Origin: an uncultured Collinsella sp.
Lineage (GTDB): Bacteria > Actinomycetota > Coriobacteriia > Coriobacteriales > Coriobacteriaceae
DNA: 64,000 bases
Direction of reading: 5' to 3'
NCBI GenBank assembly: GCA_900541175.1
Contig: UQIT01000010.1
Span: 1 to 64,000 of the forward strand
The first letter of the stretch is position 1. The number at the start of each line of letters is the position of its first letter. The translations under genes were made by a program, and so were the position numbers. Under the pieces are notes generated by a model. It ran no database searches and had not been told where the DNA came from. It was given only the letters and a program-made list of their open reading frames with translations. This document shows, one piece after another, positions 47,450 to 57,272 of this stretch.

Positions 47450-49009
47450 TTATTTTTCACGACGACCGCCTCCCCGCTTGATGACGAGCCCGACAACAAT
47501 AGCCGCCACTCCGATGGCAGCCAAAGCCGCCACCAGCACCAACGTTCTATCTCCCGTCGAGGGTATAAAGCCACGACTTGCTTCTTTGCTCGGGGTGTTG
47601 AGCACCGACAGCTCAATCGAACCCGTCCCGGCATCGGCGGTATCAACCCGCAGAGGGCTTTTGACCGACACGGTCACCTTGAGCTTCGCGGCCGCCACCT
47701 GCTTAGCGTCCAATCCCTCAGACGTAACCGTTACCGTTCGTTTGCCCTCAAAGGCGGCGTATCCCTTGGGAGCCGCGGCCTCCTCGACGGTGTAGACACC
47801 CGCGTCCACACCGCTCAATTCCGCGTGGCCGTCCGCGCCCGTGGTGACGCACGCGTCAGCATCCGTCGACCACGAGCCGTCGGTCGTTAGGATGCGCCCG
47901 CGGTCATCGATGATGCGCAGTTTGGCACTCGCGAGCGGTTTATCGTCCGAGCTCGAGCGCTTGATGAGGCTGAGTCCCCAGGTATAGGCCGTGGCGTCAT
48001 CACTCGGCGTATGGGTGAATCCGGCATCGCCGGACTGGTCGACGAGGGGAGAGCGCGGGTAACGCAGGTAGACCTCGTTGGGGTTGCCCTTGGTGGCGCC
48101 TCGATTGCAGTTGGCCCCCAACGGCGCATTGTAGACAGCAACCACGCGGGCGCCCGCGGCAAAGGCGTCAGCCCCGCCGAGCGCGGCGATGAGGTCGCCG
48201 GTGCGCACGGTGAAGGCATTGCCCTCGACCGAGACCTTGCACTGTGAAGTAATGTCTGTCCACCCTTTAGCCGGCGTCGAGTTGGCGTTGCCGCCCTCAC
48301 ATGCGACGACGTCGAAGCCGCCGTCCGCGCCCGCCGCCACGTACACGCGCACGCTCGCGGCCACCTTGGAGGGGTCGAGCCCCGCACTCATGGTGTCGAC
48401 GAACTGTACCGTATAGGTGTCGTACGCCGTGAGCCCCGCCGGGACCGTGGCCGAGAGGCGCCAGTACAGGTCGTCGGCAACCGTGGCGTCGGCGGCCTTC
48501 TGCCAGGCGGCGGTGCTGTCCTCCAGCACGTGTTTTTGGACCTTGGGGGTCGCCGCCTTGGGCTTGACGGTAACGGCGCTGCCGCCGACCAGGGTCATGA
48601 TCGGCGCGGTGCCGGCCTCGCCCTGGCCGATGGCGTCGCCGTCGGCGACGACGAGCCAGTAGCCGCAGGGCAGCTCGGCCGCCGTGCCCGCGTTAAGGGC
48701 CACGGAAGTTGCGTCGGCATTGCAAATCGCGCGGGCAAGCTTTGCCGTCAGCGCGGTCGTCATATGCCCGTCGGCATTCATCCACTCGGCAGTCTCTTGC
48801 GCCGCCGATGCCGAGCCATCAAGCCCCGCATCATGAAGCACGGGAAGAACGGCTTGACGAACCGCGCCATACCGCGTCGCGACTGTACCGTCCACCGTAA
48901 TGGCACCGGTGTCGGCAGCACGAGCCGTCCTGGGCAGCATCGCAAAAGAGAACATAGCGACCGTAGCTATCGTTGCGACGGCCAACAAGCGGCACCAAAG
49001 CCTACTCAC
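47450..49009 (-). CDS. Sortase-anchored Cna_B-type surface protein (pilin or adhesin subunit)
   Basis: 519 residues from a GTG at 49009: GAGG lies eight bases upstream and this start gives a clean signal peptide (MSRLWCRLLAVATIATVAMF, cleavage near ARAAD). Middle domains look like isopeptide-bond pilin domains (the region YWRLSATVPAGLTAYDTYTV, then a Cna_B-like domain LIKRSSSDDKPLASAKLRII to YTVEEAAAPKGYAAFEG). The C-terminus has IPSTG (482-486), a hydrophobic span and a Lys/Arg tail, a variant sorting signal. The start overlaps the upstream surface-protein gene by 8 bp, so the two are co-expressed. Confidence 0.85.
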   Translation of the reverse strand: MSRLWCRLLAVATIATVAMFSFAMLPRTARAADTGAITVDGTVATRYGAVRQAVLPVLHDAGLDGSASAAQETAEWMNADGHMTTALTAKLARAICNADATSVALNAGTAAELPCGYWLVVADGDAIGQGEAGTAPIMTLVGGSAVTVKPKAATPKVQKHVLEDSTAAWQKAADATVADDLYWRLSATVPAGLTAYDTYTVQFVDTMSAGLDPSKVAASVRVYVAAGADGGFDVVACEGGNANSTPAKGWTDITSQCKVSVEGNAFTVRTGDLIAALGGADAFAAGARVVAVYNAPLGANCNRGATKGNPNEVYLRYPRSPLVDQSGDAGFTHTPSDDATAYTWGLSLIKRSSSDDKPLASAKLRIIDDRGRILTTDGSWSTDADACVTTGADGHAELSGVDAGVYTVEEAAAPKGYAAFEGKRTVTVTSEGLDAKQVAAAKLKVTVSVKSPLRVDTADAGTGSIELSVLNTPSKEASRGFIPSTGDRTLVLVAALAAIGVAAIVVGLVIKRGGGRREK

Positions 49010-52000
49010 GGCGACCACCTCGATCTTGATCGCGATGGCGGTGAGCATGCATCCATGTCGCGGCAAAGCACAGCAGCGAAGCGCCAGCCAGATACGTCAT
49101 AGTCAAGCCGGCACCGCCTGCCTCGGGAAGCGTGGTCGAGTATCTGTTGGTAAAAGTCGGCGGGGTCGAAGAGCCATTGTCATAGGTGACGGTGGCGACG
49201 AGATTCCTCTCACCGTTGTCCACCTTAACCGTAACCTTGTGCTGGGTCCTGTCGTAGGTGATGTGGTCCTTGACGTTGTTCTCGGCGCCCTCGGGGACGA
49301 CCTCAGAGATGGTATAAGTATAGGTATCGGCCTTGTTGTAGTCGACGTTGAAGGAGACGTTGCCCATGGCATCGTTGGTCACCGTTTGGAGCACCCTGTC
49401 CTTGTCATCCTTGAGCGCGAACGAGAACTGACCTTCCTTGAACGTTCCGCCTGCGAGCACCTTCTCTGCGTTAATAACCGCCTTGCCCGTCATGCGGTTG
49501 TCGTAGACCCAGATCTCGTCCTTCTTTGTATCGTCGATGATCTCCGCACCGTCGACGATGTCCTTTGCCTTAGTTAGCGCAGCCTGATAATCCTTGTCGC
49601 TCGCGCTGCCCTTGAGCATGATCCACGTGGGATCGGCCTTGGCATAGCCAACAGGCGCCTTGGTCTCCACGAGCTGATAGAGCACGCAATTACTCATCTT
49701 CTTGTCGCTTGTGCCGAACGAGATTTTGCCGTTGGCGTCGGTGGGGACGTCGATCGCGGCCTCGTCAAACGGCGTTCTGGCGTTCTCTACATTTCCGTCA
49801 TCCGCAACCTGGCCCATATCCACGCTGTAGAGTGTGAACTTCGCCCCCTCGAGCGTCGCGCCGACCTGCTGGGCGTCGTACTTGGTCATCGTGATGCTGT
49901 AGCCGTTGCCGCCCGCGCTGGCGGACGCATTTTGAATCTTCCATTTTTGCTCGTCGATCGCCGAACCCTCCGTCACCCCCGCAAGCTCGGCGGTGTTGGA
50001 AAGGGACACCTCTTCGCCGGGGTTTCCGGTCGGGATAACCTCATACTCGACCTTGAGGTATTTCCCGTCGGGCACCTCAAGAGTCAACTTCGTACGCGAG
50101 CCAGATTCATCCTTGACTTGCTCCATCTTCGACGAATAGTCCTTATCAGCCAGCGGTGACCAGGCACCATTCACCTGCTCATAGACCTTAAGCGTAGACG
50201 GCACCAACGTGCACTTGGCATCCATGGTGTCGACGAGCTCGAGGATGTCAGCGTCGCTCTTAAGGGCAACCGCAGACTTGTTGACCAGAATGGTGTACTT
50301 GATGCGATTGCTGTCAGTGACCCGCTCGCCGGTCTTGTTGATAACGTTGTTCTTGATGGTGACGGTTCCGCTGCCAGAGCTGAACTCCTTCTCACCCGAC
50401 TTAGCGCTGGCAGAATTAGTGAACTTCACCTCGTTCGTAGAGGTGTCGAGCTTGCCTCGCTTGACCGCCGTCCGATACGTAAGTTTGGCGTAACCGGCAA
50501 ATTCACCAAGCTCTGTTGTTGGAATGGAGAAGGTGACCGTGCTACCGTTGCTTTTCACGTTGCCGGCATCGAGCTGTTTGCCCGAAATGATCGTCTCCGC
50601 CTCGCTTCCGCTACCGTAGCCGGCATGCTGATCGTAGGGATTCTGCACGAGCGTGTATTTGGCGGAATTCACAACGTAGCTCATGCCGTCCGGAAGTGTG
50701 TCGACAATATTCAGAGGTTTGTTGCCGAGTTTTCCGGCTCCGTAGTATTCGTACTCACCATTTGCGCCCTTGTTGCCCTGCTGGCGGTTCGCGTACACTG
50801 TCCAGTCGACGAGCCAAGCACCCTTCTCTGCCGAGCCGTCGACGGAGCTCCAGTCGAAGCTCTCGCTCCAAGACACCTTCGACTCCGCTTCCGGCTTCTC
50901 GACCGCAGGCGTCGTTTCTTTGTTGACAACGTACATAACGAGGTCGGTGTACTGCCGCTGAAGGTTCAGGCCCGACGCACTGACCGACGCGAAGTTCGAG
51001 TACCAGCCCGGCAACGCATCGGACGTGGTGGTGTAGGTGATGACGGCGTAGTCCTCGTTCTCGAGGGCGGCCTTTACCTTGTCGTTCACATTTATATCAA
51101 GGTTGAAATTTCTTTTTGTTCCACCGACCGTCCAGTTGGCCGTCAGGTCCCAGTCAGCGTTCTGGCCCCGTTTCAGCACAGTTTCGCCGATTGTGATGGA
51201 AATGGAATCTACGTCGATGCCGAGATTTTGCGACCACGCCGACTGAAACGTATCCTTCACCGTCACCTTGTCCGGATGGACCGCATTAACGATCGCTTTC
51301 AGCGCGACCTTCGTCTCCCACGTCGCCCTGCCCGTCGTCCCGGCCTCGTCGGAGCTCACGCGCCTCTTGGTGATCGGCGTACCCATCAGCTGCGGCGTAA
51401 ACTTGCCTTCGGCTGCTCCCGAGACGCGGCCTTCATGCTCGATAGTCGCATTGTTGTGCACGGTGTCATAGGAATTCGTATCGTTCATCCTGGTGTGATA
51501 AACGATGCAGTAGGTGGCGTACTTATCGTTAAGGTTGTCCGGGAACGTATAGGAAAAGGTATCTTTCGACGAATCAAGAGCACGCTCGTAGATCTTGACT
51601 CCATCCGATTCCGACGTACCTTTGTAAACCGTGTAACTCCCCGTATACGTTTGTTTAGCGTCCAACTTATCGGTGAACTTGTAGCCACTCATGTCAGCCT
51701 TAAGCTCGCCTTGGTTGAGCCTGACCGTCCATTTGATGTCCGACGACGTGCCCGAGCCGTTGGACTTGTTGATCATGTCATAACGAAATTGACTAGGAGC
51801 AGCCGTGGCCGTGCCGTTCTGGCGATCGTTAGGGCCGCCCCATTTCCACGCTGCCGTGTTTTTGGAGCCTCCCTGTTCGTTGATATACTCGCCGTTGTTC
51901 ACGGAGACGTCACTCTTCAGCTTGGTTTCATACGTAATCGTATGGACACCCCGGGGAAGGCTGCCCAAGTTCTCGATGGTCGCGGTCTGACCTTCGATTG

Positions 52001-52760
52001 TTGGCTGCGATTCAATCGTCTTGCCGTCAAGCTTAAAGCTGCCCTCCACAAAGCTGAAGTTCTCGCCTAGCGTATCGGTGAACTTAACGCTTGTGGCATA
52101 CGGCTCGACGGTGAGCTTAACGGTCCAGGTGACCTTGGCCACGCCGTTGGAGCCCTGAGAGAAAACCCCCGACTTCTCTCCCTTAACGCTACCGTCCTTG
52201 GTGGAAATATCGACCTTCCCCACGCCGGTGAACACGACAGATGTCACGCCACCAGAACCAACGTCCTTGTTTTTAAGCTGGAACGAGAAGCTGGCCGCGA
52301 CATGGATGTTCGCAGGGTTTTTCGCGAGCCACGCCTTGTCGAACGTAAAGATGGCCTTGTTGTTTTTAATCTCCCATGTGCCAGCTCTTACGGCATCGGT
52401 GCCCGTTCCCGCCATAAGGTCCACAGCGGCGTTATCGTCGACGGCTATGGTGTCAGGAAACTTGTAAACGGCAACATTGTTCCCAGGCGTAGGAGCCTCG
52501 CCAGTTTTGAAATTTGCCGAAAAAGCCCCGTAAAGGGTTGATACAGAGGTCACGGCACCTTTTAGCTCCTGAGTACGATACTCGTCGGTATAGAGCTTAA
52601 CCGTAACGCTCGCTGTCTTCTCATCAATCGCAATCGGCGTTGGCGTCGTTGCATCCTCGGCGCGCACTGGGGCTGCACCGTGAAAAACAGCGGCGGTGAG
52701 GCTAATCAAAATGAAGATCAGGGCCGCCATACCCAGCGACCGTGAGCGGTGTGCGTCCAT
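49002..52760 (-). CDS. Large LPXTG-type surface protein with Cna_B and pilin-like domains
   Basis: 1252 residues. A signal peptide (about 1-35, ending PVRAED) is followed by repeated beta-rich domains of the collagen-adhesin/isopeptide type, a SpaA-like Cna_B domain (YDAQQVGATLEGAKFTLYSV to LVETKAPVGYAKAD, about 985-1070), and an FctA/Spy0128-like C-terminal domain (VINAEKVLAGGTFKEGQFSF to SEVVPEGAENNV). The sorting signal is LPEAG (1211-1215) with a hydrophobic span and a basic tail. AAGGGACAACT precedes the ATG. It is the first gene of a two-gene surface-structure unit; the tip-adhesin role is inferred from size and order. Confidence 0.87.
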   Translation of the reverse strand: MDAHRSRSLGMAALIFILISLTAAVFHGAAPVRAEDATTPTPIAIDEKTASVTVKLYTDEYRTQELKGAVTSVSTLYGAFSANFKTGEAPTPGNNVAVYKFPDTIAVDDNAAVDLMAGTGTDAVRAGTWEIKNNKAIFTFDKAWLAKNPANIHVAASFSFQLKNKDVGSGGVTSVVFTGVGKVDISTKDGSVKGEKSGVFSQGSNGVAKVTWTVKLTVEPYATSVKFTDTLGENFSFVEGSFKLDGKTIESQPTIEGQTATIENLGSLPRGVHTITYETKLKSDVSVNNGEYINEQGGSKNTAAWKWGGPNDRQNGTATAAPSQFRYDMINKSNGSGTSSDIKWTVRLNQGELKADMSGYKFTDKLDAKQTYTGSYTVYKGTSESDGVKIYERALDSSKDTFSYTFPDNLNDKYATYCIVYHTRMNDTNSYDTVHNNATIEHEGRVSGAAEGKFTPQLMGTPITKRRVSSDEAGTTGRATWETKVALKAIVNAVHPDKVTVKDTFQSAWSQNLGIDVDSISITIGETVLKRGQNADWDLTANWTVGGTKRNFNLDINVNDKVKAALENEDYAVITYTTTSDALPGWYSNFASVSASGLNLQRQYTDLVMYVVNKETTPAVEKPEAESKVSWSESFDWSSVDGSAEKGAWLVDWTVYANRQQGNKGANGEYEYYGAGKLGNKPLNIVDTLPDGMSYVVNSAKYTLVQNPYDQHAGYGSGSEAETIISGKQLDAGNVKSNGSTVTFSIPTTELGEFAGYAKLTYRTAVKRGKLDTSTNEVKFTNSASAKSGEKEFSSGSGTVTIKNNVINKTGERVTDSNRIKYTILVNKSAVALKSDADILELVDTMDAKCTLVPSTLKVYEQVNGAWSPLADKDYSSKMEQVKDESGSRTKLTLEVPDGKYLKVEYEVIPTGNPGEEVSLSNTAELAGVTEGSAIDEQKWKIQNASASAGGNGYSITMTKYDAQQVGATLEGAKFTLYSVDMGQVADDGNVENARTPFDEAAIDVPTDANGKISFGTSDKKMSNCVLYQLVETKAPVGYAKADPTWIMLKGSASDKDYQAALTKAKDIVDGAEIIDDTKKDEIWVYDNRMTGKAVINAEKVLAGGTFKEGQFSFALKDDKDRVLQTVTNDAMGNVSFNVDYNKADTYTYTISEVVPEGAENNVKDHITYDRTQHKVTVKVDNGERNLVATVTYDNGSSTPPTFTNRYSTTLPEAGGAGLTMTYLAGASLLCFAATWMHAHRHRDQDRGGRRE

Positions 52761-53094
52761 AGTTGTCCCTTAATTCCTACAACACAGTGTGGAATACGGC
52801 GAATCGTCGGATCGAACACAAACCCCAACATCTACGAGAACCTACCTGGCGCATTGCAAGAACCCATTGGGGGGCAACTTCTAAGACGGTTCGTCTATGC
52901 CACAATGCATAAAATACAATATAGACACCAGTCATGTAAACCGCTGGTAAAGAGGTCTTTTAATGTAATACCAGTTGATTTTTATCTGTTAACGGTTTTG
53001 TATCAAAGCGGTTATATCCTGTGGAATTATGTATATGTTTAAACAACTTAACTTTGACCAGAAAGCCGATCGGAGGGGATAACCGCCCCCACTG
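52761..53094. other. AT-rich intergenic region before the surface-protein genes
   Basis: About 330 bp without a gene, visibly AT-richer than its surroundings between about 52890 and 53045. It must contain the promoter of the surface-protein pair; several TATAAT-like words on both strands prevent choosing one. Confidence 0.5.
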
Positions 53095-53124
53095 TGGTGC
53101 AAACGAACCTTTCCCCTTGCACCA
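53095..53124. repeat. REP-like hairpin beside the typA terminator
   Basis: TGGTGCAA pairs with TTGCACCA around ACGAACCTTTCCCC. The stem is the same as at 20051-20091. Confidence 0.6.
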
Positions 53125-53158
53125 AAAAGGGCGCCGACCATCGCGGTCGGCGCCCTTT
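53121..53158 (-). terminator. Intrinsic terminator after typA
   Basis: AAAGGGCGCCGACC (53126-53139) pairs with GGTCGGCGCCCTTT (53145-53158), and on the minus strand a T-run follows. Confidence 0.85.
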
Positions 53159-53185
53159 CTCGTTAGACGTTATAAAGCCCAGCGC

Positions 53186-55024
<1,839 letters not shown>

Positions 55025-55141
55025 GTAGTTCCCCTATCTTCTATCCATATACAAACGGCACGCGTATGCGGCCCGCCCAGCGATACAACGCTCAGCGGGA
55101 ATATTGAGCCTTTTACCGAAAACTCGTTTATTTTAGCGATT

Positions 55142-55591
55142 TTAGATAAGAGGGGTTTCCTCACCTGCAGGTTCAGGGTCGCTCCACATAAAACCATCGC
55201 CGGCGCCCATGCCCTCATACAGCACATATGCCGAAAAACCACTCTCGAGCGTGGTTTCGAAGAAGCTCACGAGCAGAGCATCGTGATAGCCGCCGTCAAT
55301 CTCGACGCAGCCAGTATAGCCGATGGCATAGCGGGCGATACGGCCCAGGCCCTCGTCCTTAAGACCCATCTTGTGCTCGGAGATAAAGTTGGTGGCCGCC
55401 TCGAGGCACGCCTCTTCGCCATCCTCGTCGAGCGCCGCCAGATAGCGGTTGGAAGCAGCGTCCTCGATCGCCACGACAACGCCCGGGTTCTCGCCCGCGG
55501 CCAGGTCGTCCAAGAAGGCGCCGATCAGATCGCACACCATGGCGTCGAGCTCGGCGGAGACGTTACCGGCGTCCTGCATATCCTGTGCCAT
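55142..55591 (-). CDS. Hypothetical soluble protein
   Basis: 149 acidic residues with no signal peptide or membrane span and no motif I recognise. Two parts are visible: a helical N-half (ELDAMVCDLIGAFLDDLAAG, EEACLEAATNFISEHKMG) and a beta-rich C-half (GCVEIDGGYHDALLVSFFET, GFSAYVLYEGMG). GGGAAGG precedes the ATG. It lies 30 bp downstream of the 129-residue membrane protein, which directly follows the bifunctional nuclease, so the three probably form one transcript. Confidence 0.7.
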   Translation of the reverse strand: MAQDMQDAGNVSAELDAMVCDLIGAFLDDLAAGENPGVVVAIEDAASNRYLAALDEDGEEACLEAATNFISEHKMGLKDEGLGRIARYAIGYTGCVEIDGGYHDALLVSFFETTLESGFSAYVLYEGMGAGDGFMWSDPEPAGEETPLI

Positions 55592-55621
55592 CTTTAGACC
55601 TTCCCATCGAGTCCGGCGTCG

Positions 55622-56011
55622 TTACAGTTCCTGTGCCTCGGCGGCGATCCTGGCGGCAGCGTCGCGGGCGCGCATCATATCCATCGCGCGCTTGTCGAGC
55701 ACCTTGATCTGACTGGTCAGCATTACCGCGTCGACCACACCCCAGATCACCAGGCCCGTAGAGATCGAAAACCCAAGCGCACCAACTGTACCACGAAGGC
55801 GTGAACAGATTGCCGCGACAAGGGCGGAGATGACAACCATCTTGATAAACGAGCCGCGGCGTTCGCGAAGCGTGCGGGCCTGCGTCACATAGGCAATGCG
55901 CGCCGCCTCAGAAGCCTCAGAGCGCATCTGGGCCTCGCGCGCGATAGCCGCTGCCTCGGCCGACATGCCGCCGGCCATCAGCGAACGCTCCACAACCTGG
56001 CCGCCCCGCAT
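55622..56011 (-). CDS. Hypothetical small membrane protein
   Basis: 129 residues. An N-terminal Ala/Arg/Glu-rich helix (AEAAAIAREAQMRSEASEAA) is followed by two hydrophobic spans (FIKMVVISALVAAICSRL and VGALGFSISTGLVIWGVVDAV) and a short charged tail. Family not recognised. Its ATG begins immediately next to the stop of the bifunctional-nuclease gene, indicating coupled translation. Confidence 0.7.
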   Translation of the reverse strand: MRGGQVVERSLMAGGMSAEAAAIAREAQMRSEASEAARIAYVTQARTLRERRGSFIKMVVISALVAAICSRLRGTVGALGFSISTGLVIWGVVDAVMLTSQIKVLDKRAMDMMRARDAAARIAAEAQEL

Positions 56012-56512
56012 TTAGAAATCATCGGGGGAGAGCGTATGGACGAACTCGTCGAACTTCTCGAACTCCTGCTCGTCGTCGACTTCCTCGGCGTGGGTAGAAA
56101 CAGTGCCCAGGCGATTCATGATGTCATCCTCCACAAACATGGGAGCATTGCTGCGCACGGCAAGGGCAATGGCATCGCTGGGGCGGGCATCGATCTTGCG
56201 CTCCTCGCCATCGGCCAGCACGACGATCGTCGCGTAGAACACCGGCGGCTCGGCGCGAACGATCTCGATGCGCTCGAGCTTGGCGCCCAGGGCGCTAACA
56301 GTATCGAGCAGCAGGTCATGGGTAATCGGGCGCTCGGCGCGGCCGCTATCGATGCCACGGCTAATGGCAGCAGCTTCAAACGAACCAGTCTGAATGGAAA
56401 GGGAACGCAACGGCGCGGGCGAGTCCGATTTGCTGCAGCGCTCGCGAAGCACGATAAGCGATGGCACGGGACCGGCGGCCATGACGATGGTCTCTATGTC
56501 GACACGAACCAT
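56012..56512 (-). CDS. Bifunctional nuclease family (DUF151) protein
   Basis: 166 residues from MVRVDIETIVMAAGPVPSLI at 56512, with GGAGGTGTTCC upstream. The BFN/DUF151 core is visible: IQTGSFEAAAI near 48, RPITHDLLLDTVSALGAKLERI and EERKIDARPSDAIALAVRSNAPMF. A plant homologue has DNase/RNase activity; the bacterial role is unclear. The tail is acidic (EEVDDEQEFEKFDEF). It is first in a three-gene unit with two hypotheticals. Confidence 0.88.
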   Translation of the reverse strand: MVRVDIETIVMAAGPVPSLIVLRERCSKSDSPAPLRSLSIQTGSFEAAAISRGIDSGRAERPITHDLLLDTVSALGAKLERIEIVRAEPPVFYATIVVLADGEERKIDARPSDAIALAVRSNAPMFVEDDIMNRLGTVSTHAEEVDDEQEFEKFDEFVHTLSPDDF

Positions 56513-56625
56513 GGAACACCTCCGGTACGTAGCGGTTAACACGCGGCAGCCCGCCGCATTGAATAGCTATACTACCCAATCTTTCGCACAGCACACAAAA
56601 CCAAAATGAGATTTATCGCAGACAA

Positions 56626-56656
56626 GAAAAAAGCCCCGAGACAACGCCTCAGGGCT
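56626..56656 (-). terminator. Terminator after the tRNA-Ile/Ala/Ile cluster
   Basis: AGCCCTGAG pairs with CTCGGGGCT (one G-U) and is followed by TTTTTT on the minus strand. Confidence 0.8.
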
Positions 56657-56670
56657 CTTCACAGTTTTGA

Positions 56671-56747
56671 TGGTGGACCTGACAAGATTCGAACTTGTGA
56701 CCTCCCGGTTATCAGCCGGACGCTCTAACCAACTGAGCTACAGGTCC
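56671..56747 (-). tRNA. tRNA-Ile (GAT), copy 1
   Basis: Cloverleaf with acceptor GGACCTG, D-arm AGCTCAGTTGGTTAGAGC, anticodon GAT in CTGATAA, T-arm GGTTCGAATC-type loop with one variation, and encoded CCA. Identical to copy 2 at 56895-56971. Confidence 0.95.
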
Positions 56748-56751
56748 ATCA

Positions 56752-56827
56752 TGGTGGAGGTTAGGGGGATCGAACCCCTGACCTCAGGCTTGCAAAGCCC
56801 GCGCTCTCCCAGCTGAGCTAAACCCCC
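56752..56827 (-). tRNA. tRNA-Ala (TGC)
   Basis: Acceptor GGGGGTT pairing with AACCTCC (one G-U), D-arm AGCTCAGCTGGGAGAGC, anticodon TGC in TTTGCAA, encoded CCA. It lies between two tRNA-Ile genes and not in an rRNA spacer. Confidence 0.95.
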
Positions 56828-56843
56828 ACGGAGACAGTAATAA

Positions 56844-56878
56844 ACACCCCAGCGGCGACTCGGCTCTCGCTGGGGTGT
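56844..56878 (-). terminator. Hairpin between tRNA-Ile copy 2 and tRNA-Ala
   Basis: ACACCCCAGC pairs exactly with GCTGGGGTGT, followed by TTATTAC on the minus strand. It would reduce read-through from the first tRNA, or serve as a processing signal. Confidence 0.6.
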
Positions 56879-56894
56879 CTATTGCGAAAGAAAG

Positions 56895-56971
56895 TGGTGG
56901 ACCTGACAAGATTCGAACTTGTGACCTCCCGGTTATCAGCCGGACGCTCTAACCAACTGAGCTACAGGTCC
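56895..56971 (-). tRNA. tRNA-Ile (GAT), copy 2
   Basis: Same sequence as copy 1. First gene after the predicted promoter at 56986-57015. Confidence 0.95.
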
Positions 56972-56985
56972 ATCGCGCAAGGGAT

Positions 56986-57015
56986 ATATTAGACGAGTCG
57001 TTACGCGCGCGTCAA
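56986..57015 (-). promoter_or_regulatory. Predicted promoter of the tRNA-Ile/Ala/Ile cluster
   Basis: Minus-strand TTGACG (57015-57010), 18 bp, TAATAT (56991-56986), ending 14 bp before the tRNA. Confidence 0.6.
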
Positions 57016-57041
57016 CAACTTTTTTTGAAAATCTTTGAAGG

Positions 57042-57183
57042 GTGTTCGCCCCGGTCGCACGGCGGCATGTGAAGTCGCCTACTCGGACAGTCCTGACTCG
57101 CACAGAGAGCACATTAAGTGCTCTCTGGCTCGTGCGGAACTCGCGATCGACTTCACATGTCGCCGTGCGACCGGGGCGAACAC
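57042..57183. repeat. Long palindromic element PAL11
   Basis: Arms 57042-57077 and 57148-57183 match in 35 of 36 bases (outer end GTGTTCGCCCCGGTCGCACG). Weaker pairing continues outward to about 57026 and 57200. A nested hairpin AGAGAGCAC/GTGCTCTCT sits in the centre. It fills most of the 300 bp between the tRNA promoter and the gyrA terminator. Confidence 0.85.
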
Positions 57184-57198
57184 GAGTCCCAAGGTTTT

Positions 57199-57232
57199 CA
57201 AAAAAGCGGTCGGCGCGCAGTGCGCCGACCGC
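57199..57232 (-). terminator. Intrinsic terminator after gyrA
   Basis: GCGGTCGGCGC pairs with GCGCCGACCGC over 5 bases, with a T-run on the minus strand. Confidence 0.85.
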
Positions 57233-57272
57233 CGATATATGGGGTCTGATATTTTCTACCAGCCAGGGCCTC

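Noticed and set aside
52761..53094. A small regulatory gene before the surface-protein pair
   Set aside because: The one frame of about 97 codons there has no ribosome site and looks like random AT-rich translation.
56671..56971. Part of an rRNA operon next to tRNA-Ile and tRNA-Ala
   Set aside because: The flanks are a terminator, a promoter, a palindrome and protein genes; no 16S or 23S sequence is present.
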